The notes below the pieces were generated by a model, which was not told where the DNA came from, made no database searches, and saw nothing but the letters and a program-made list of their open reading frames with translations. Positions 1 through 9,813 of a DNA stretch of 64,000 bases are shown piece by piece (within the stretch, counting starts at the first letter, position 1; each line of letters opens with the position of its first letter). This DNA is from Euryodendron excelsum (Eukaryota; Streptophyta; Magnoliopsida; Ericales; Pentaphylacaceae), in contig CM065387.1 in the NCBI GenBank assembly GCA_033060915.1, positions 41,557,501-41,621,500 of the forward strand. The letters run 5' to 3'. The translations under genes were made by a program, and so were the position numbers.

Positions 1-475
1 TTAACGGTGGCAACCGGGGTTAAAACTTTCAAATTGTGATTTCTCTAGTGTGCCATTATGGTTGAAGTTGTACAATGTTCCATTGGAACTATAGACTCCG
101 AATGGTCTTGGATATATTGCTAGCATTATTGGAAATCCCCTTTATGCACACGAGCCTACTTATACAAGAAGCAGGCTTACGTTTGCTGGAGTGTGTATTG
201 ATGTGCAAGCAAATAGAAATATTTACAAGACTTTAAAGATTAATTTGGGCTATGGAGAACCTTGTGAGATTAGAGTTGAGGTGCCATGGAAACCTCAAAA
301 ATTGTAACAAATGCAAGATGTTTGGCCACTCCACTAACTCTTGTCCTCATAAACGAATGCCTCTACTTTCTAAATCCTCAAATCGGACACAGGAATGGCG
401 AGTTAAGGAAAGAATCAGTGAAACAGATATCAGCGAGGAGGAAGAGCTAAAGAAGAGAAAAGGGAAGGGTATTGC
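1..475 (+). pseudogene. LINE ORF1 3' part (DUF4283 plus zinc knuckle), decayed
   Basis: The translation runs through a DUF4283-like segment (W-L-K-L-Y-N-V-P-L-E-L then NGLGYIASIIGNPLY, about 50-245). It then shifts frame by one near 290-300 into a zinc knuckle, CNKCKMFGHSTNSC (C-x2-C-x4-H-x4-C, about 300-345), and a charged Lys/Glu-rich tail. This order is that of ORF1 of plant L1-type LINEs, an RNA-binding gag-like protein. A TAG interrupts the frame where the family usually has Trp, and the frameshift lies just before the knuckle, so it is not functional. The copy begins outside the window. It is cut at 475 by a copia insertion and its frame resumes at 5331. Confidence 0.7.
471..475. repeat. 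5-bp target-site duplication (left), ATTGC
   Basis: ATTGC directly precedes the TG of the left LTR and is repeated exactly at 5331-5335 after the CA of the right LTR. This fixes both ends of the copia insertion. Confidence 0.95.
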
Positions 476-882
476 TGTTGGGCCTTTGTGGAGCCTAGTT
501 TGGTTTGATCCGGTTTGAAGACCCGACCCAACCTGGATAATGTTGCGTAGTTTTTAATGGGAAATTTTCTGAGGCTTAGTCCATGGAGCGGAGGCTTGGG
601 CTGATAGGCCCATTGGTGAATCCTATGCGCAAGATGTATAAAACGCAATTTTGTGATTAGGGTTTGGGTCGTTGTTTTTCTAGAGAGAGGAGAAAAATTA
701 TCTCTGTAGCCGCACTCTGTATTTTTCCTTGATCATAGTGAAAATCCTTGCAACTCTGTGGACGTAGGCAAATTGTCGAACCACATAAACATTGTCTTGT
801 GCGTGTGATTGTTTTTCTTTAGCGTGTGTTTTTCTCTGTTTTTGTTTCTCACAGGTTGGGAATTTCTATTCAATTCCTTACA
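476..882 (+). repeat. 5' LTR of the copia element
   Basis: It starts TGTTGGGCC and ends CCTTACA. It is paired with 4924-5330 at identical length. A TATA-like ATGTATAAAACGC lies near 633-646 and is a plausible start for the element's transcript. The following bases begin the primer-binding site. Confidence 0.95.
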
Positions 883-884
883 AC

Positions 885-897
885 TGGTATCAGAGCC
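885..897 (+). other. Primer-binding site for tRNA-iMet
   Basis: TGGTATCAGAGCC lies two bases after the 5' LTR. This is the standard copia primer-binding sequence, complementary to the 3' end of initiator Met tRNA. Confidence 0.93.
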
Positions 898-920
898 TAG
901 GGTTAGTTCGAGTGGGAGCA

Positions 921-3900
921 ATGGCACAGGAAGCAGGAAAGACGTTTGGAATAGAAAAGTTTGACGGCATAGACTTCGCGTATTGGAGGATGCAGATTGA
1001 AGATTATCTCTATGGGAGGAAATTGCATCTCCCTCTTTTGGGGACAAAACCTGAGGCAATGAACGCTGAGGAATGGGAGCTTCTTGACAGACAGGTACTG
1101 GGAGTTATCAGGTTAACGTTGTCTAGGTCTGTTGCACATAATGTTGTAAAGGAGAAGACCACAGCAGATTTGATGAAGGCTTTGTCCGGTATGTATGAAA
1201 AGCTGTCAGCAAACAACAAGGTACATCTGATGAAGAAACTGTTCAATTTGAAGATGGCAAAGAATGCATCAGTAGCACAACATTTGAATGAATTCAACAC
1301 TAACACAAATCAATTGTCGTCTGTAGAAATTGATTTTGATGGTGAGATTCGTGCACTGATCGTTTTGGCTTCTTTGCCAAACAATTGAGAAGCAATGAGG
1401 AAGGCAGTAAGCAATTCTATGGGAAAGGAAAAGTTGAAGTACAATGACATCCGAGAATTAATTCTTGCTGAGGAGATTCGCAGAAAAGATGCAGGTGAAA
1501 CCTCAAGATCTAGCTCTGCCCTAAACCTTGAGACAAGAGACAGAGGTAATGACAGAAATTCAAACCGGGGCAGATCAAACACCAGAAATTCTAATCAGAA
1601 TAGAAGCAAATCTAAATCAGACCAACAAGTACAATGCTGGAACTGTGGGAAAATAGGTCACTTTAAGAAGCAATGCAAAAGTCCTAAGAAGAGAAATGAA
1701 GATGATTCTGCCAATGTTGTAACAGAAGAGTTACATGATGCATTACTTCTTGCAGTAGACAATCCACTTGATGATTGGGTTTTGGATTTAGGAGCTTCGT
1801 ATCATACCACTCCACACCAAGAAATCATACAGAATTATGCTGCAGGTGATTTTGGTAAGGTATATTTGGTTGATGGTTCAGCCTTGAATGTTGTGGGTAT
1901 GGGAGACGTTCGGATATTGTTACCCAATGGGTCTATTTGATTACTGGAGAAGGTTCGACATATTCCTGACCTGAGGAGGAATCTGATTTCTGTTGGACAA
2001 CTTGATAATGAAAGGCATGCAATACTATTTATTGTTGGTACTTGGAAGGTTACAAAGGGAGCTAGGGTATTGGCTCGTGGAAAGAAGACTAGTACTCTAT
2101 ATATGACCTCAAGTCCAAGGGACACAATTGCAGTTGCTGATGCAAGTACTGATACAAGTCTATGGCACTATAGACTTGGTCACATGAGTGAGAAAGGGAT
2201 GAAGATGTTGCAGTCAAAAGGAAGACTACCAGAATTGAAGTCCATTGATTTTGACATGTGTGAAAGCTGCATCTTAGGAAAGCAGAAAAAAGTGAGCTTC
2301 TTGAAAACTGTTAGGATACCGAAGGCTAAAAAATTGGAGTTAGTACACACTGATTTGTGGGGGCCCTCTCCAGTTGCATCCCTTGGAGGTTCAAGGTACT
2401 ATATCACTTTCATTGATGACTCAAGCAGAAAAGTATGGGTTTATTTTCTAAAAAATAAATCTGATGTATTTGAAACTTTTAAAAAGTGGAAGGCCATGGT
2501 TGAGATAGAAACAGGTTTGAAAGTAAAATGTTTAAGGTCAGATAATGGAGGAGAGTATATAGATGGAGGGTTTAGTGAGTATTGTGCTGCACGGGAAATT
2601 TGGATGGAGAAGACCATTCCTGGGACATCACAGCAAAATGGTGTGGCTGAGCGCATGAACAGAACTCTCAATGAGCATGCTAGGTGTATGAGATTGCATG
2701 ATGGACTACCAAAAACTTTCTGGGCTGATGCTGTTAGCACTACAACTTACCTGATAAACCGAGGACCATCGGTCCCCATGGAGTTCAGACTTCTTGAGGA
2801 GGTTTAGAGCGATAAAGAGGTAAAGTTTTCACACTTAAAAGTTTTTGGTTGTGTTTCTTATGTTTATATTGATTCTGATGCTCGTAGTAAACTTGATGCA
2901 AAGTCAAAAATATGTTTTTTCGTTGGCTATGGTGATGAGAAATTTGGCTATAGGTTTTGGGATGAACAAAACAGGAAAATCATCAGAAGTAGAAATGTAA
3001 TATTTAATGAACAGGTTATGTACAAGGACAGGTCAACTGTAGTGTCAGATGTTACAGAGATAGATCAAAAGAAATCTGAGTTTGTCAACTTAGATGAATT
3101 GACTGAAAGTATTGTACGAAAAAGGGATGAAGAAGATAAGGAGAATGAAAACTCACAGGTAGATTAGAGTACACCTGTAGTTGAAGTTCGCAAATCTTCC
3201 AAAAATATTAGACCTCCATAGCGTTGTTCACCCGCTCTAAATTATCTCCTATTGACTGATGGTGGTGAGTCAGAATGCTATAAAAAAGCCTTGCAAGATG
3301 AAAATTTAAGCAAGTGGGAGTTAGCCATGAAGGATGAGATGGATTCCTTATTAAGAAATCAGACATGGGAACTGACTGAGTTGCCAGCAGGAAAGAAGGC
3401 TTTGCACAACAAGTGGGTATACAGAATAAAGAATGAGCATGATGGTAGCAAACGCTACAAGGCTAGATTAGTTGTTAAAGGGTTCTAGTAGAAGGAGGGC
3501 ATTGACTACACAGAGATATTTTCTCCTGTTGTGAAGATGACAACAATCAGACTGGTACTGGGAATGGTGGCTATAGAAAATTTACATCTTGAGCAGTTAG
3601 ATGTGAAGACAACATTTCTTCATGGTGACTTGGAGGAAGACCTTTACATGATTAAGCCAGAAGGGGTCATTGTTCAGAGACAAGAGAATCTAGTCTGCAA
3701 ACTGAGAAAGAGCTTGTATGGCCTAAAACAAGCTCCTAGACAGTGGTATAAGAAATTTGACAATTTTATGCATAGAATTGGGTTCAAGAGATGTGAAGCT
3801 GATCATTGTTGCTATGTTAAGTCTTTTGACAATTCTTACATCATATTATTGTTGTATGTGGATGATATGCTTATTGCAGGTTCTAGCATTGAGGAGATTA

Positions 3901-4817
3901 ATAATCTGAAAAAGCAATTGTCTAAACAGTTTGCAATGAAGGATTTGGGAGCTGCACAGCAAATCCTTGGTATGAGAATCATTGGAGACACGGCTAATGG
4001 TACTTTGAATCTTTCACAGTCAGAGTATGTGAAGAAAGTTCTCAGCAGATTCAACATGAATGAAGCTAAACCAGTGAGCACTCCTTTGGGCAGTCATTTC
4101 AAACTAAGCAAAAAATAGTCACCGAAGACAGAAAAAGAAAGGGACTATATGAGCAAGGTGTCCAATGCCTCAGCTATTGGCAGCTTAATGTATGCTATGG
4201 TGTGTACAAGGCCAGACATTGCACATGCAATGGGAGTTGTGAGCAGATTCATGAGTAAGCCTGGAAAACAGCATTGGGAGGTAGTCAAGTGGCTTCTGAG
4301 ATATTTGAAGGGCTCATCAGATACATGTCTTTGCTTCACAAGTGTAAGTTTGAAATTGCAGGGTTATGTAGATGCTGATTTTGCTAGTGATATTGATAGT
4401 AGAAAGAGCACTATTGGGCTTGTTTTTACTCTGGGTGGTACAACTATATCATGGGCTTCAAATCTACAAAAGATTGTCACCTTGTCTACTACAGAAGCTG
4501 AGTATGTTGCAGCAACTGAAGCTGGAAAGGAGATGATTTGGCTACATGGTTTCTTAGATGAATTGGGTAAGAAGTAGAAGATGGGCATTCTACATAGTGA
4601 CAGTCAGAGTGCAATCTTTCTTGCAAAAAATTCGACCTTTCATTCAAAGTAGAAGCATATACAGACAAAATACCACTTTATCCGTTACCTTGTTGAAGAT
4701 AAGTTGGTAATACTTGAGAAGATTTGTGGATCTAAGAACCCGGCAAACATGTTGACTAATGGTGTCACTATTGAGAAGCTGAAGCTGTGTGCAGCTTCAG
4801 ATGACCTTCTAGCTTGA
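921..4817 (+). pseudogene. copia gag-pol polyprotein, multiply interrupted
   Basis: The ATG at 921 opens a UBN2-type gag. A CCHC knuckle (CWNCGKIGHFKKQC) is at about 1635-1680. The protease motif at about 1785 reads D-L-G-A-S where D-S-G is catalytic. The H-H-C-C GAG-pre-integrase finger is near 2160-2280. The integrase core shows HTDLWGP, SDNGGEY and a Glu in NGVAERMNRT. The RT has the YVDDM box near 3855. The RNase H segment contains STTEAEYVAA near 4490. Stops occur at 1386, 1938, about 2806, about 3165, about 3219, 3486-3491, 4116 and 4575. Several are TAG where relatives carry Gln. A single continuous polyprotein would normally run about 1300 residues. The gene cannot make an active protein. 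Confidence 0.9.
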
Positions 4818-4911
4818 GGACACGAGGATGAGTTGCAGGGATGAGGGATTGTTTTTTTTGGAGGATTGCGGTTGATGTTGGTGATTAAACTAGCCTCCAA
4901 GTGGGAGATTC

Positions 4912-4923
4912 AAGTGGGAGATT
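4912..4923 (+). other. Polypurine tract before the 3' LTR
   Basis: CAAGTGGGAGAT(T) directly precedes the TG of the 3' LTR and is tandemly duplicated (AAGTGGGAGATT occurs twice at about 4898-4923). It is the usual plus-strand priming site. Confidence 0.8.
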
Positions 4924-5330
4924 TGTTGGGCCTTTGTGGAGCCTAGTTTGGTTTGATCCGGTTTGAAGACCCGACTCGACCTGGATAATGTTGCGTGGTT
5001 TTTAATGGGAAATTTTCTGAGGCTTAGTCCATGGAGCGGAAGCTTGGGCCGATAGGCCCATTGGTGAATCCTGTGCATAGGATGTATAAAACGCAATTTT
5101 GTGATTAGGGTTTGGGTCGTTGTTTTTCCAGAGAGAGGAGAAAAATTATCTCTGTAGCCGCACTTTGTATTTTTCCTTGATCATAGTGAAAATCCCTACA
5201 ACTCTGTGGACGTAGGCAAATTGCCGAACCACGTAAACATTGTCTTGTGCGTGTAATTGTTTTTCTTTGGCGTGTGTTTTTCTCTATTTTTGTTTCTCAC
5301 AGGTTGGGAATTTCTGTTCAATTCCCTACA
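4924..5330 (+). repeat. 3' LTR of the copia element
   Basis: A 407-bp repeat of 476-882, beginning TGTTGGGCC and ending CCCTACA. It is followed by the ATTGC target duplication at 5331-5335. Confidence 0.95.
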
Positions 5331-5960
5331 ATTGCCTCAACAAGTGAGACGAAAGTTTGGACAAGGAGACCATCCATCCAACCTACTAGATCTTGTGTTC
5401 TTGCTATTCTTCAATCCTTTTATTCTAAGCTAGTTTGGTACAGGCAACCTAGGGGAAGGTCTACTTGTAAAGTGGAGTATGAATGTTCTTCTTCAAGCTC
5501 TGTGGATAATGACGTCCTTTGGGAAAGATTTGGAGTCTTCCCCTTCCTTACCCAATTCAGATTTTCCCATGGCAAGCCTGGCAGGTTCAGAGGAATTGCA
5601 GTCTTTCCATTAGTTGTCCCCTTTTGTGACAATGCTGCTGAGGCACTGGAACATTTATTTCTGTGTTGTGAATTTGTCAGACCAGTGTGGTTTGTTCTCC
5701 ATTAGGCTTAAAATTTTCCTCCCTCCGAGTCTACTAGCTTTTTGTCATGGCTCAACAACGGGATGTTGGTTGAGGAGCATAGTTCACATACTGATAATTC
5801 GATAATTTGGCTCAACAACAGGATGTTGGGGGGCTTTTTGTTATTCTGTGGTCAATTCGGGATCTCCGTAACAAGGTGAGATCTGATAATTTGGTTCCCC
5901 ATCCTTCCCATGTGCTTCAACAGGCCAATCAATTCTTTTTATAGCCAACTCCACATGCCG
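5331..5960 (+). pseudogene. LINE relic: ORF1 end joined to ORF2 RT zinc-binding end
   Basis: The ORF1 frame interrupted at 475 resumes here in the same phase. Within about 300 bases the translation changes to CDNAAEALEHLFLCCEFV (about 5625-5680), a pattern like the zf-RVT domain at the end of LINE ORF2 (C...EHLFL.C...VW). A W-S-I-R-D-L-R-N-K string follows near 5850 in another frame. Most of ORF2 (endonuclease, reverse transcriptase) is absent, so this LINE copy carries a large internal deletion. It is non-functional. Confidence 0.55.
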
Positions 5961-6930
5961 GGATGACTGGTCTACTCTTTTGGGGTTCATTTCTGCTTTT
6001 GCGTAGTCTCCTTCTCTTCCTCTTCTCTTTCCTAATCCTCTTGCTCCTTGTCTTATTTTTTCTTCCAGTCCCCAGTATAAATATATATAAGCTTGTTCAA
6101 ACGACTCTCGTATTCACCTTTTCTTTGCTGGCTATTTTGCTCTTCGAAAGGGTGGAGTGGGTTTTATGGATAAAGGACATCAGTTTCTGGCTTAAGCCTT
6201 CTCTTTTTCTTTTTTCTTTTTCTCTCTGTGTCATGGTTTCTGCAGGTTTTATTAACATTGCCTCAGGGCTGATTTTCTCCAATGGGCCACATCTACTTCA
6301 CTATCTCATGTTGCTTTACACTTAACTCACTTTTTCTGAGCAGTTGGCAGGGTGTAAAGATTTGCAATCAGAAGCAGCTCCAATTTAGGCATCCTTGCAG
6401 CTAAATGAGCCTCTCGGCGTTTCTCATCTGTGCAATTTGGCCAGCTCAGAGCTCTTTTGTGTTTTGGTGTAGAAGTCTGCTGCCTGGCTCTCTTTTGGGG
6501 TTTATACCAAGTTCTGTTTTTGGTTTTCTGCATATCTTTCTTTGTTTTGTGCTGTATGTTATTGGAATGTCTCTTAACTCTTGCTTCTCTTGACTGCTAC
6601 ATGCTCTTGACTATAAGAGCTCTCCTCAGCTTTTCCTTTTTACGAACGAAGTTCCCATTTTTTTGCCCAAAAGAAAAAGAAAATAAGGAAGTGAAATCAG
6701 AATTCTATTCTTTAAATGAGATGTTTGAAGACATGGCCATTACCCCTAAGAGGGTTGAGGTATGTTAGGGAGGACAGCCCTTCTTCTAGATAAGAAAACA
6801 AGAGAAGACTTGCTGAAATGATCCAGACAAAGAGAGAGAACTTTTGCTAACCTCTCATCCAACCCAAGAAACCTGTGGTATGGTCTTCTAGCAAGTCCAC
6901 AAGTGGAAGAAACTTGAGCAATAGGTGGTG
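5961..6930 (+). other. Probable LINE 3' tail and adjoining noncoding sequence
   Basis: This stretch is T-rich with short open frames in several phases and no convincing domain. Around 6145-6190 one frame reads KGGVGFMDKGHQFLA, weakly like the start of a LINE-linked RNase H domain. After about 6600 I see nothing coding. There is no clear poly-A tail or target duplication to define the LINE's right end. Confidence 0.3.
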
Positions 6931-7350
6931 CACTACTAGAAATTGTAGTATTTGCGACGGCATAACGCCATCGCAAATGCTTGTTTTGCCGTCGCAAATA
7001 CTCAATTGCATCGGTTGTGCGACGGCATTTCCGGCAACGAATCTATGGGTGTTGCAAATACTATTTGCGACGGCCAAGCGACGACATGGGTCACCTTTTG
7101 CGACGGCAATCCCCCGTCGCAAATACTTGTCGCCAAAGTAAATAGTATTTGCGACCGTTGCAATGCCGACACAAATAAAGGTCGTCTCAATTGATAATTA
7201 TTCGCGACGGACCCTTGCCGTCGCAAAAAATGTCGTCTCAATTGATAGTTTTCGTGTCGGGGGTTATTGCCGTCGCAACAAGTAGTATTTGCGATGGCAT
7301 TTGCGCCGTCGCAAATACTTCCGTCGCAAATAGAACATTTTGTAGTAGTG
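6931..7350. mobile_element. CACTA-type miniature transposon with CGACGG subterminal repeats
   Basis: A 420-bp element. It begins CACTACTAGAAATTGTAG and ends TTTTGTAGTAGTG, an inverted pair. The interior is packed with TTTGCGACGGC and its complement GCCGTCGCAAA in both orientations (at least a dozen, some degraded). Terminal CACTA plus many short subterminal motifs is the En/Spm (CACTA) plan; there is no coding capacity. The flanks are AGGTGGTG (6923-6930) and AGGTAGTG (7351-7358), an 8-bp near-match. That is longer than the 3-bp duplication expected for CACTA, so the superfamily call is not certain. A related right end lies at 42620-42825. Confidence 0.75.
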
Positions 7351-7429
7351 AGGTAGTGGTATTTTGGACTTTTGCCTTTTCTATTTATTTTTATTTTGAG
7401 ATGAAGTATTCAGTGCTTGTCCACTTGGA

Positions 7430-7456
7430 TTTTTTTTTTTTTTTTTTTTTTTTTTT
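7430..7456. repeat. Poly-T run
   Basis: About 27 consecutive T. Confidence 0.9.
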
Positions 7457-7506
7457 GGTTTCTGTGTTTAGTTTTGCTACATTTGTAACCTAGTCGATCT
7501 TTTGGT

Positions 7507-7508
<2 letters not shown>

Positions 7509-7537
<29 letters not shown>
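7509..7537. repeat. (GA)n microsatellite
   Basis: About 14 GA dinucleotides. Confidence 0.95.
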
Positions 7538-7539
<2 letters not shown>

Positions 7540-7867
7540 CTTGCAGGCTAATCTTCTTTGTTGTCTCCCGGGGCGTGAGCGGCTAGAAGAAATCCTACAG
7601 AGGAAGAATGGAGGCACAGTGAAAGGAGTATACTAGACTTCCCATGTGCTTTTGGGTCCAGTGGGCAATGAATTCACAATTCCCTAATAAATAAGGAGTG
7701 AGAAACTACCCCTAGAAGAAGAGAGAGAATAAGAAGAAAAAAAAAAAAAAGAAGTTTAACGAGTGTGAAACACTTCAAGGTTCCATGTCAATCTTTGTGT
7801 AATAAACCACGTAACCATTGAAATTGTTTAGCTGAAATCATTGAGTGAGAATGCAAATAACAAAAAA

Positions 7868-8450
7868 ATGATATTCAATCTCCTGGGAAACAAGACCATG
7901 AACAGGATTGGCATTTGGGGCATTGAAGGAATAGGAAAAACAACTCTTTTGGAAAAAGTTACGCATCGAAGTTAACAAAAGAGGATAGGTTTAACTTTGT
8001 TATTTTTGTTTCTGTTCAAGGAGAGGATACTGTAAGAAAGATACAAGAAGATCTTCTCAAGCAGTTAAAATTACCTGTCAACAAGGAGCAAGTTGCAGTC
8101 ATAATATCTAAGAGATTAGAAAAGCATAAGTATGGAAAGGTTGTGCTTGCATTTACAGACGAATCTGTGTTCTAGAATATGGATGTGAAGAGAAATTAAT
8201 TTGGAGAAGCTGCTCCTCTTGGATTCTGTTCCTCACAATTTTGGGGGATAATATTGAAATTTTTCCACGCATCAAAGGTATAGCCCACTTTATAGCCGGA
8301 GAGTTGGGTGAGTTGCCACTGCTAATCACAAGAGTGGCGACAATCTTGAGAAAGTGAAATTTGCGTCTACGTGGGACAGTACATTTGAAGGCGTTGAAGT
8401 TGTCTCAACAAAGACGTCTACAAGATGTGTGAATACCATTGAATCATGTT
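7868..8450 (+). pseudogene. NB-ARC fragment of an NLR resistance gene
   Basis: From the ATG at 7868 the frame reads through RIGIWGIEGIGKTTLLEKV, a P-loop (G-x4-GKTT) of the coiled-coil NLR type. A TAA follows at about 7974. The next frame gives FNFVIFVSVQGEDTVRKIQ and KYGKVVLAFTDESVF, in the position of the kinase-2 strand but without the Asp-Asp pair. Near 8275-8355 a further frame gives IAGELGELPLLITRVATIL, the GLPL-type motif. The distance from P-loop to GLPL is about 380 bp against roughly 450-500 bp in intact genes. It is a decayed relic, in the opposite orientation to the LRR relic at 10343-10864, so the two are not one gene as they stand. Confidence 0.7.
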
Positions 8451-8876
8451 TTTGTTTTTTTCTTTTTATGGTTAATGCGATACAAATAAAATTTTTATCG
8501 AATTTTCATACAAAATAACATTGGTGGATTTGGACCTTAATTGTGGCCAGGACACCCCTAATCCTAAAATTAAAAAAGAAAATTTGAGAATCATTCATGA
8601 TTGAAATTGTCGGAGCTCCGAGATCCCTGAAGCTGAAAATCTTTCATGGATTACCCACATTATCGAAGCTAACCAGCTCTCTGGCGCTCTGCCTAAGCTG
8701 GAGACCTTCGAACTTGTCACAGACCATGTTCGGCTAGCGTATGTCAGAGTGGTGCACTGAGCCGGCTCTCTTTGGACAGGATTGGTTAGTTCAAGACATA
8801 TCAATGCTTTAATTTTTAAAAGAGAGTTCTACTCAGGTGGAGAGAAAGATGTGGAACAAGAAGACCAAGAATTTAA
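8451..8876 (+). other. Noncoding, with a short unrecognised open segment at 8611-8760
   Basis: Plus-strand frame 8611-8760 stays open for 49 codons with protein-like composition, containing ALPKLETFELVTDHVRLAYV before a TGA. It could be a stranded exon of an unrelated gene. I do not recognise the protein. The rest shows nothing. Confidence 0.25.
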
Positions 8877-9249
8877 GGGCCTGTTTGGAATCGGTTTCGG
8901 TTTCAGTTTTCTATTTTTGTTTTCTGAAATTCGACGAAATCGTGTTTGGCAGATTGGTTCCGAAAACTGTTTCCGTCGAAACCGCGTTTGGTAAATTGGT
9001 TCCGGAACTTGTTTTTGGAAAATTTTTCAAAAAACAGCCCAGTTTCAGGAACCATTAAAAAGATGTTTTCTGAGTTTCCGAAACCATTTTTATACGAAAA
9101 TGAGAACGATATGAAAACGATAGTGTTTTCGATGGTCTCATTTTTTTGTTTCCGAGAACAAGAAAAACGAGTTGTTCTTAAATTTTTTGGTTCTGAGAAC
9201 ACGAAAAATGAAAACGGAACCGGAACCGGAACCGATTCCAAACAGGGCC
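8877..9249. mobile_element. PIF/Harbinger-like MITE (373 bp)
   Basis: The left end GGGCCTGTTTGGAATCGG is the inverse of the right end CCGATTCCAAACAGGGCC apart from one base. TAA flanks both sides (8874-8876 and 9250-9252). The GGCCTGTTTGG ends and the 3-bp TAA duplication are typical of PIF/Harbinger MITEs. The open frames inside arise from its GGTTTC/GAAACC-rich foldback and are not genes. Confidence 0.85.
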
Positions 9250-9813
9250 TAAGGTTTCCTAGAATTAGGTTTTATTTACTCAAATTTCTACTTTTGTTTC
9301 CTATTTTGGCATTGTTGCTTATGTTATGGTTTGATTATAAAACGGACATGAGCCATGTACGTAGCTTTTGTTTGTGAATTTTGAAACTCATAATTAGCGG
9401 GGATTATTGATATAGATTGGCATATCTGTTGGGCTAATTTATATGCTGTATTATAGTGGAGTTTGGCAATGAAATTCGACATAAAGAGATTGGGAGTTTG
9501 ATCGATCTGTACAAAAAATATAAGTGTCTTTTTTCATGGTTTTGTTGTACAATATCAAGTATGCCTTCGCTACCAGGCTTTGATTCAAAAGAACCAGTAT
9601 CCAAGATGAAGCTTTCTTTTATTTATTTATTTATTTGTTCCTACAACTTACGAAAGAAATTTTGGATTCTTTAATTTCAGCTATTGTGGTGACTAAAGTT
9701 TGTGGAATCTCTTTTAATTTGGATTCTTTAATTCAAGATATTGTGGTGACTAAAGTTTGTGAAATCTCCCGAAAGATTTCATAGTTGGGATGACTACAGA
9801 GTATAGAGTACTT
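9250..9813. other. Noncoding; contains a 57-bp direct duplication
   Basis: A unit starting TTTGGATTCTTTAATT at 9661 is repeated at 9718, about 50 bp each with a few substitutions. Nothing coding is seen. Confidence 0.5.

Larger units (their letters stand above)
476..5330 (+). mobile_element. Complete but inactive Ty1/copia retrotransposon (Tnt1/Tork-like)
   Basis: A 4855-bp element with two 407-bp LTRs (TG...CA), an initiator-Met-tRNA primer-binding site, gag-protease-integrase-RT-RNase H order and a purine tract before the right LTR. Integrase lying before reverse transcriptase identifies copia, and the gag and RT motifs look like the Tnt1/Tork group. By eye the LTRs differ at about 20 of 407 sites, all transitions. 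Many in-frame stops make it non-autonomous. It inserted into the LINE ORF1, and the LINE reading frame continues across the duplicated target. Confidence 0.95.

Noticed and set aside
6923..7358. Treating the CGACGG-rich block as a CRISPR array or tandem gene-regulatory array
   Set aside because: Repeats are inverted and unevenly spaced inside a bounded element with CACTAC/GTAGTG ends in a plant genome.
8903..9377. Overlapping 112-143-codon frames on both strands
   Set aside because: They lie within a MITE with foldback GGTTCC/GGAACC sequence; no coding signal.
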